Assembly (NCBI GenBank): GCA_020846025.1
Contig: JADLER010000066.1
Span: forward strand, 1 to 39,254
Source: Bacteroidia bacterium
GTDB taxonomy: Bacteria > Bacteroidota > Bacteroidia > B-17B0 > Aurantibacillaceae
Reading direction: 5' to 3'
Length of the DNA: 39,254 bases
Position numbers and translations under genes: made by a program. The notes under the pieces are model-generated. The model was not told where the DNA came from and ran no database searches. It saw only the letters and a program-made list of their open reading frames with translations. Positions 34,665 to 39,254 of this stretch are shown piece after piece (position 1 is the first letter of the stretch; every line of letters begins with the position of its first letter).

Positions 34665-35438
34665 ATGGAAAACATCAGTAATAGTAACATAAATATTTAC
34701 ATCGTAGAAGATGAAAGTATTGTAGCTAAAGATATTCAAAACAGTTTAAAAAAATTAGGTTATAACGTGCTGGGCATTAGTAATAACGGTGCCGATGCTA
34801 TTAAAAATATAGTTGATTTAGAACCTAACATAGTTTTAATGGATATTATGATTAAAGGCCCTATGACCGGAATTGATGTGGCTGAAACAATTAAAAAAGA
34901 ATATAATATCCCAGTAATATTTTTAACAGCTTACGCTGATGAAAGCACCTTAGCAAAAGCAAAAATTACCGAACCTTATGGTTATATTTTAAAGCCTTTT
35001 AAAGAAATTGATTTACATTCTACTATTGAAATGGCTTTATATAAACATAAGAAAGATACCGAAGTTCAAAAAGAACGTGATTTCTTATATTCTTTAGTTG
35101 AAAATAAAGATGATGCATCAAAAGATATTTTATTTGTAAAATCTAATAGCCGTTTAGTAAAGGTTAATCTTAAAGACATTTTTTATGTTGAAGCGCTTAA
35201 AGATTATGTGGTATTAAACACACAATATACACGCTATACTATACACTCTACAATGAAAGACATTGAGAAAAAATTAGATAATGGTGATTTTATTCGCGTG
35301 CACCGTTCGTTTATAGTTAGAATAGATAAAATTCAAACTATCGAAAATCAAACAGTGGTGCTTGAAGAAAACAAAAAAGTTATTCCTATTGGCGGACTGT
35401 ATAGAGATGAATTATTAGCGCGTTTAAATATGATTTAA
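34665..35438 (+). CDS. LytTR-family response regulator
   Basis: This 257-residue protein has an N-terminal receiver domain (~1-125) with acidic Glu15/Asp16, phospho-acceptor Asp60 in IVLMDIMI, the FLTAYAD switch Thr and the ILKPF lysine. The C-terminal LytTR DNA-binding domain (~150-255) includes FVKSNSRLVKVNLKDIFYVEALKDYVVL and FIRVHRSFIVRIDKI. LytTR regulators bind DNA as dimers at imperfect direct repeats. It begins 3 nt after the kinase stop and is almost certainly its partner. Two small inverted repeats lie at and after its stop codon. Confidence 0.95.
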   Translation: MENISNSNINIYIVEDESIVAKDIQNSLKKLGYNVLGISNNGADAIKNIVDLEPNIVLMDIMIKGPMTGIDVAETIKKEYNIPVIFLTAYADESTLAKAKITEPYGYILKPFKEIDLHSTIEMALYKHKKDTEVQKERDFLYSLVENKDDASKDILFVKSNSRLVKVNLKDIFYVEALKDYVVLNTQYTRYTIHSTMKDIEKKLDNGDFIRVHRSFIVRIDKIQTIENQTVVLEENKKVIPIGGLYRDELLARLNMI

Positions 35439-35467
35439 TAAATCAAATTAATAACATTCTGTTATTA
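35431..35467. repeat. Two adjacent short inverted repeats between the response regulator and mnmG
   Basis: TGATTT-AAT-AAATCA at 35431-35445 overlaps the response-regulator stop. TAATAACA-TTC-TGTTATTA at 35449-35467 is a perfect 8-bp stem with a 3-nt loop. They may form leader or intercistronic hairpins; neither has a following T tract long enough to call a terminator confidently. Confidence 0.55.
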
Positions 35468-35495
35468 GTACTTTATATTTTATAAGTTCTTTAAA

Positions 35496-37400
35496 TTGAA
35501 TTTTCATTACGATATTATAGTAGTTGGTGCTGGTCATGCAGGTTGTGAGGCAGCAGCAGCAGCGGCAAACATGGGCTCAAAAGTGTTGCTTTTAACCATG
35601 AATATGCAAACCATTGCTCAAATGAGCTGTAATCCAGCCATGGGCGGCATTGCCAAAGGCCAAATTGTTCGTGAGATTGATGCCTTAGGAGGATATAGCG
35701 GAATAGTTTCTGATAAATCAGCAATACAGTTCAGAATGTTGAACAGAAGTAAAGGTCCGGCTATGTGGAGTCCTCGTACTCAAAACGACAGAATGTTATT
35801 TGCTGCTACCTGGAGAGAAATGCTAGAACAAACACCTAATGTTGATTTTTGGCAGGATATGTGTCGCCAATTAATCATCTCTAAAGATGGTAAACGGGTT
35901 GAGGGTGTTGTTACAGGAATGGGTATTGAGTTTAAAGCTAAAGCAGTTGTTTTAACCAACGGTACATTTTTAAATGGCTTAATCCATATTGGTGAGAAAC
36001 AATTAGGTGGTGGAAGAAGCGGAGAATCAGCGAGTTACGGAATAACTGAACAATTAGTATCACTTGGTTTTGAGAGTGGGCGAATGAAAACTGGAACACC
36101 ACCCCGTGTAGATGGTAGAACATTAGATTACTCTAAAATGGAGGTTCAAGAAGGAGACGAGGCTATTGATAAGTTTTCATATTTAGAAAACACCTCCCCT
36201 TTTTATGCGGATTCTAAAGGAGATAAATCAAAACTAAAAAAACAAATACCCTGTCATATTACTTATACTAATAAAGATGTTCATGAGGTACTAAAAACAG
36301 GTTTTGAAAAATCACCCATGTTTACGGGTAGAATTCAAGGCCTTGGACCAAGATATTGCCCAAGTATTGAGGATAAGATCAATCGCTTTTCTGAAAGAGA
36401 AAGACATCAAATTTTTGTAGAACCTGAGGGCTGGAATACTGTTGAAATTTATGTAAACGGGTTTTCTACATCCTTACCCGAAGAAGTTCAATATAAAGCC
36501 CTACAATTAATCCCAGGATTTGAAAAAGCTAAAATGTTTCGACCGGGTTATGCTATTGAGTATGATTATTTCCCCCCTACCCAATTAAATTTAACACTTG
36601 AAACTAGACTGGTTGAAAATTTATATTTTGCCGGACAAATTAATGGCACTACCGGTTATGAAGAAGCAGCTTGTCAAGGTCAGATGGCAGGAATAAACGC
36701 ACACCTTAAAATAAATGAGAAGGATCCTTTTGTGTTATTAAGACATCAAGCATATATAGGTGTTTTAATAGATGATTTAGTTACAAAAGGAACCGAAGAA
36801 CCTTACCGTATGTTTACATCTCGTTCCGAGTATCGCTTGTTGTTACGTCAGGATAATGCAGATATTCGTTTAACAGCTTTATCAAATCAAATAGGATTAG
36901 CATCAGAGCAAAGATATGTAGTGGTTCAAAATAAAATAAGACACGCACAACAAATCATACAGTATTTTAAAAATAATAGTGCCGAGCCAGAACAAGCAAA
37001 TCCATATTTAGATAGTATAAACTCTGCCCCTCTTACACAAAAGTGGCGTTATTTTAATGTGCTTTCTCGCCCCGATGTTTCAATCTTAGGTTTGGCTAAA
37101 GTTTGCCCCGATGTTTCAAATTTAATCAGTGAGTTTAGTGACGAAACAATACAGCAAGCAGAAATATTAATGAAATATGAAGGTTATATTGAACGCGAAA
37201 AAGAAAATGCCGATAGAATGATTAAGTTAGAGAATTTTAAACTAAAATCTGATTTTGATTATAAATCAATTCCTAGTTTGTCTTTAGAAGCTAGAGATAA
37301 ACTTTCTAAACTTAAACCAAGCACAATCGGTCAAGCTAGCCGAATTTCTGGAATTAACCCGGCAGATATTTCGGTTTTATTAGTACATTTGGGAAGATAA
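35496..37400 (+). CDS. mnmG: tRNA uridine-5-carboxymethylaminomethyl(34) synthesis enzyme MnmG (GidA)
   Basis: This 634-residue FAD enzyme, with MnmE, modifies the wobble uridine of several tRNAs. Family motifs are the FAD fold VVGAGHAGCEAAAAAANMG, MSCNPAMGGIAKG, IGEKQLGGGRSGESASYGI, FAGQINGTTGYEEAACQG and FTSRSEYRLLLRQDNADIRLT, with the C-terminal helical RNA-binding domain. The start is TTG 35496: the frame is closed upstream by a TAG before any ATG, and the first in-frame ATG would remove the Rossmann glycines. mnmG frequently lies near the chromosomal origin. A parS site begins 8 nt past its stop. Confidence 0.96.
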   Translation: MNFHYDIIVVGAGHAGCEAAAAAANMGSKVLLLTMNMQTIAQMSCNPAMGGIAKGQIVREIDALGGYSGIVSDKSAIQFRMLNRSKGPAMWSPRTQNDRMLFAATWREMLEQTPNVDFWQDMCRQLIISKDGKRVEGVVTGMGIEFKAKAVVLTNGTFLNGLIHIGEKQLGGGRSGESASYGITEQLVSLGFESGRMKTGTPPRVDGRTLDYSKMEVQEGDEAIDKFSYLENTSPFYADSKGDKSKLKKQIPCHITYTNKDVHEVLKTGFEKSPMFTGRIQGLGPRYCPSIEDKINRFSERERHQIFVEPEGWNTVEIYVNGFSTSLPEEVQYKALQLIPGFEKAKMFRPGYAIEYDYFPPTQLNLTLETRLVENLYFAGQINGTTGYEEAACQGQMAGINAHLKINEKDPFVLLRHQAYIGVLIDDLVTKGTEEPYRMFTSRSEYRLLLRQDNADIRLTALSNQIGLASEQRYVVVQNKIRHAQQIIQYFKNNSAEPEQANPYLDSINSAPLTQKWRYFNVLSRPDVSILGLAKVCPDVSNLISEFSDETIQQAEILMKYEGYIEREKENADRMIKLENFKLKSDFDYKSIPSLSLEARDKLSKLKPSTIGQASRISGINPADISVLLVHLGR

Positions 37401-37408
37401 TTAATAAA

Positions 37409-37424
37409 TGTTTCACGTGGAACG
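37409..37424. other. parS-like ParB-binding site 1
   Basis: The + strand reads tgtttcacgtggaacg, which matches 15 of 16 bases of the reverse complement of the bacterial parS consensus TGTTCCACGTGAAACA. It lies in the mnmG to methyltransferase intergenic space. Confidence 0.85.
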
Positions 37425-37456
37425 TTTAGTTACAAATAAATTATTTCGTTTTTAAT

Positions 37457-38341
37457 ATGTTATCAATTCATAACTGCATTGTGTGTGGCTCCACCCAATT
37501 CGAACCTTTTCTATCGTGTAAAGACTATACGGTTAGTCAAGAAGTTTTCCAATTAGTTTCTTGTAAATCTTGTGGATTTAAGTTTACCAATCCTCGACCT
37601 GAAGATGCCGTAATTGGAAATTATTATAAAGCCGAATCTTATGTGTCGCATACAAACACTAAAAAGGGATTAATTAATAAATTGTATCACAGTGTAAGAA
37701 ACTACACGCTTAAACAAAAAGTAAAACTAATTAACTCATATGTTTCACGTGGAACAATTTTAGATTACGGTTGTGGGACCGGCATGTTTTTAAAGGCTTG
37801 TGTAAATAATGGCTGGAGTGGGTTTGGAATGGAGCCAGATAACGAAGCCCGAGAAATAGCCAAGGGTAATTGTACAAACGTCTTTTCAGATAAATCACAA
37901 CTCCTATCAAATATAAGTGATATCAAATTTAATGCTATTACATTGTGGCATGTTTTAGAACATGTAACCGATATGAAGGATACTTTATCCTTTTTTAAAA
38001 ATAAGCTGTGTTCTAATGGTGTTTTAATTATTGCTGTTCCTAATCACTTGTCTTATGATGCAAAGCATTATCAAGCTTATTGGGCGGCTTATGATGTGCC
38101 CCGACATATTCATCATTTTGATATAAGTTCAATGACAGCATTATTAAAGAATTATGGATTTAAACTCATTGAGACGAAAGGAATGAAGTTTGATAGTTTT
38201 TATGTAAGCATGTTAAGCGAGAAGTATAAGACAGGAAAAATGAATCTTTTAAGAGCATTCTACACAGGGTTAATTTCTAATTTAAAGGCAAAAGATAGTA
38301 CCGAATACTCAAGTACTATTTATGTTTTCAAACATCAATAA
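37457..38341 (+). CDS. Class I SAM-dependent methyltransferase with N-terminal zinc ribbon
   Basis: This 294-residue cytosolic protein has a putative zinc ribbon at residues 7-39 with two CxxC pairs (Cys7/Cys10 and Cys36/Cys39: CIVC and CKSC), followed by GFKFTNPRP. A class I methyltransferase domain follows, with SAM motif I TILDYGCGTGMFLKAC (from ~100) and motif II-IV segments (FNAITLWHVLEHV). The HVLEH segment is typical of Methyltransf_23-type enzymes, often acting on sugars or polyketide-like acceptors; the substrate is unknown. Residues 95-100 (YVSRGT) are encoded by an exact parS sequence. The gene is followed by a third parS site and a terminator. Confidence 0.88.
   Translation: MLSIHNCIVCGSTQFEPFLSCKDYTVSQEVFQLVSCKSCGFKFTNPRPEDAVIGNYYKAESYVSHTNTKKGLINKLYHSVRNYTLKQKVKLINSYVSRGTILDYGCGTGMFLKACVNNGWSGFGMEPDNEAREIAKGNCTNVFSDKSQLLSNISDIKFNAITLWHVLEHVTDMKDTLSFFKNKLCSNGVLIIAVPNHLSYDAKHYQAYWAAYDVPRHIHHFDISSMTALLKNYGFKLIETKGMKFDSFYVSMLSEKYKTGKMNLLRAFYTGLISNLKAKDSTEYSSTIYVFKHQ
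37741..37756. other. Exact parS site 2, inside the methyltransferase coding sequence
   Basis: The sequence tgtttcacgtggaaca is the perfect reverse complement of the 16-bp parS consensus TGTTCCACGTGAAACA. It spans codons 95-100 of the methyltransferase gene. Confidence 0.93.
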
Positions 38342-38344
38342 AAA

Positions 38345-38360
38345 GGTTCCACGTGAAACT
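38345..38360. other. parS-like ParB-binding site 3
   Basis: The + strand reads ggttccacgtgaaact, matching 14 of 16 bases of TGTTCCACGTGAAACA; only the outer bases differ. It lies 3 nt beyond the methyltransferase stop codon and has the opposite orientation to sites 1 and 2. Confidence 0.8.
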
Positions 38361-38363
38361 ATT

Positions 38364-38393
38364 AAGTCATTTGATTTTTCAAATGGCTTTTTT
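38364..38393 (+). terminator. Rho-independent terminator after the methyltransferase gene
   Basis: AAGTCATTTG (38364-38373) pairs with CAAATGGCTT (38380-38389) through ten base pairs, one a G-U wobble, with a 6-nt loop, followed by a run of six T (38388-38393). It directly follows parS site 3 and should end the mnmG/methyltransferase transcripts. Confidence 0.75.
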
Positions 38394-38529
38394 ATTTATC
38401 TTTGATTGTATGATAAGAATTTGTAATAAGTATAATTTCTCTAAGTATATTTTAGCTCAAGATAAAATCATAATCTGTGTTTTTATTTTTGTTCGAATTT
38501 ATTTATACGTATTTGATTAAATAAAAGAT

Positions 38530-38537
38530 TATTTTTG
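38530..38537 (+). promoter_or_regulatory. Putative -7 element TATTTTTG
   Basis: TATTTTTG matches TAnnTTTG and lies 14 nt before the ATG at 38552, implying a short leader for the esterase-like gene. Confidence 0.4.
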
Positions 38538-38551
38538 GAACCGAAACTTAA

Positions 38552-39190
38552 ATGAATTCTATTATGAAAATTATAAAAATAACCATTGTTTTCCTGTTTT
38601 TGTTTAATCCTATGTTTTGTCAGCAAATCATGGATTCTGTTCCTAAGCACGAAACATTTACTGTTCAATCTGTAAATCTTAATGAACTAAGAACCATAAA
38701 TGTTTGGTTGCCCAAAGAGTATATAACTAGTCAAGATTCGTTTCCGGTAATGTATATGGCAGATGGAGGTATTATTGATGAGGATTTTCCTCATGTTGCA
38801 AATACAATAGCACAATTGATAGCGCAAAAACAAATACCTCCAATGATTTTGGTTGGAATACAAAACACTCAAAGGCGTCGTGATTTAACTGGACCAACTG
38901 AGGTTGAATCTGATAAAAAAATTGCACCAGTGGTTGGTGGCTCCAATCAATTTCGTTTATTTATAAAATCTGAGCTTTTTCTTGAAATTGAAAAACGGTA
39001 TAAAACTAATTCTAAAAAAGGAATTTTGGGAGAATCTCTGTCTGGATTATTTGTAATGGAAACCTTTTTAATGGAGCCAGAAATGTTTGATTATTATATT
39101 GCTTTTGATCCTTCGTTATGGTGGAATTGTATGCTTCCCTTTTTTTCGGACCATTCAAAAATAGAATTTTTTTTTGATTTCAAATATTAG
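38552..39190 (+). CDS. Exported esterase-like alpha/beta hydrolase, apparently truncated
   Basis: This 212-residue protein has a signal peptide (from MNSIMKIIK or the internal Met5, through FLFLFNPMFCQQ). The mature part resembles the putative esterase (IroE/YbbA-like Esterase D) family: RTINVWLPKEY, FPVMYMADGG, PPMILVGIQNTQRRRDL and a nucleophile elbow GESLSGLF with Ser162, then YYIAFDPSLWW. In this family another ~60-80 residues carrying the catalytic His normally follow the DPSLWW segment. Here the frame ends 23 residues later in a Phe-rich tail with no His of the expected motif. The gene is probably truncated by frameshift or by an insertion, or the sequence here is unreliable. The motif-based family call is good; activity is doubtful. 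Confidence 0.7.
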   Translation: MNSIMKIIKITIVFLFLFNPMFCQQIMDSVPKHETFTVQSVNLNELRTINVWLPKEYITSQDSFPVMYMADGGIIDEDFPHVANTIAQLIAQKQIPPMILVGIQNTQRRRDLTGPTEVESDKKIAPVVGGSNQFRLFIKSELFLEIEKRYKTNSKKGILGESLSGLFVMETFLMEPEMFDYYIAFDPSLWWNCMLPFFSDHSKIEFFFDFKY

Positions 39191-39254
39191 TGCTTAAAAA
39201 GTTATTTCCAACTTCAGGTCTTTTGGTCTTGGCAAGGGCCGACCAAGACCTTCG
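39191..39254. other. GC-rich palindromic end of the window
   Basis: The last 40 bases are about 57 % G+C, in contrast to the AT-rich surroundings. They contain ggtcttgg (39225-39232) and its perfect reverse complement ccaagacc (39243-39250) with a 10-nt loop. A second possible left arm, aggtctt at 39216-39222, pairs with aagacct at 39245-39251. It may be the edge of a repeat or an inserted element. Nothing more is visible before the window ends. Confidence 0.5.

Overview
The window is chromosomal DNA from a member of the Bacteroidota (Bacteroidia or Flavobacteriia type); the sequence alone does not fix the genus. Four lines of evidence point there. Base composition is low in G+C, by eye about one third. 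Several secreted proteins end in a type IX secretion (T9SS) sorting domain. Promoters carry the phylum's TAnnTTTG -7 element and no evident Shine-Dalgarno sites. The gene families are typical: GH92 mannosidase, GEVED-domain protein, CoA-pyrophosphatase-like Nudix, TruB without an obvious PUA tail, and NodT-type efflux lipoproteins. No rRNA, tRNA, CRISPR array, insertion sequence or phage gene was seen.

Layout. 1-700: the 5' end of a secreted protein gene (minus strand) and a small HTH regulator broken by an in-frame stop. 800-11300: an exported-protein block with a GH92 alpha-mannosidase, a thioredoxin-fold protein, a helical cytosolic protein, and a run of secreted proteins. Three of these have T9SS tails, and two of those tails are near-identical at DNA level. 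11286-13782 (minus): clpX, rnhB and an O-methyltransferase in one tight operon. 13852-15321 (minus): a polytopic GT-C-like membrane protein. 15472-17010: the ComM/YifB AAA+ ATPase. 17037-18512 (minus): a secreted seven-repeat propeller protein with a T9SS tail. 18624-21253: a Nudix hydrolase divergent from ribBA, then truB. 21319-27420: a tripartite RND efflux operon headed by a small membrane protein. 27427-28350 (minus): a small exported protein and rpiB. 28351-28863: a gene-free stretch of about 16 % G+C. 28864-29841: nadA. 29897-35438: a tightly packed unit of MORN-repeat exported protein, six-PAS soluble histidine kinase and LytTR response regulator. 35496-38341: mnmG and a zinc-ribbon SAM methyltransferase. 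38552-39190: a shortened esterase-like gene, followed by a GC-rich palindromic end.

The strongest non-gene signal is a cluster of three ParB-binding (parS) sites around the methyltransferase gene downstream of mnmG. One matches the 16-bp bacterial consensus exactly and lies inside the coding sequence. This suggests the right end of the window is an origin-proximal chromosome-segregation centre. Other notable points are two genes each split by a single in-frame TAA, an 18-bp perfect palindrome abutting a -7 element, an RND pump with Asn at one position of the usual Asp-Asp pair, and the MORN/PAS-kinase/LytTR unit, whose physiological role is not recognisable from sequence.
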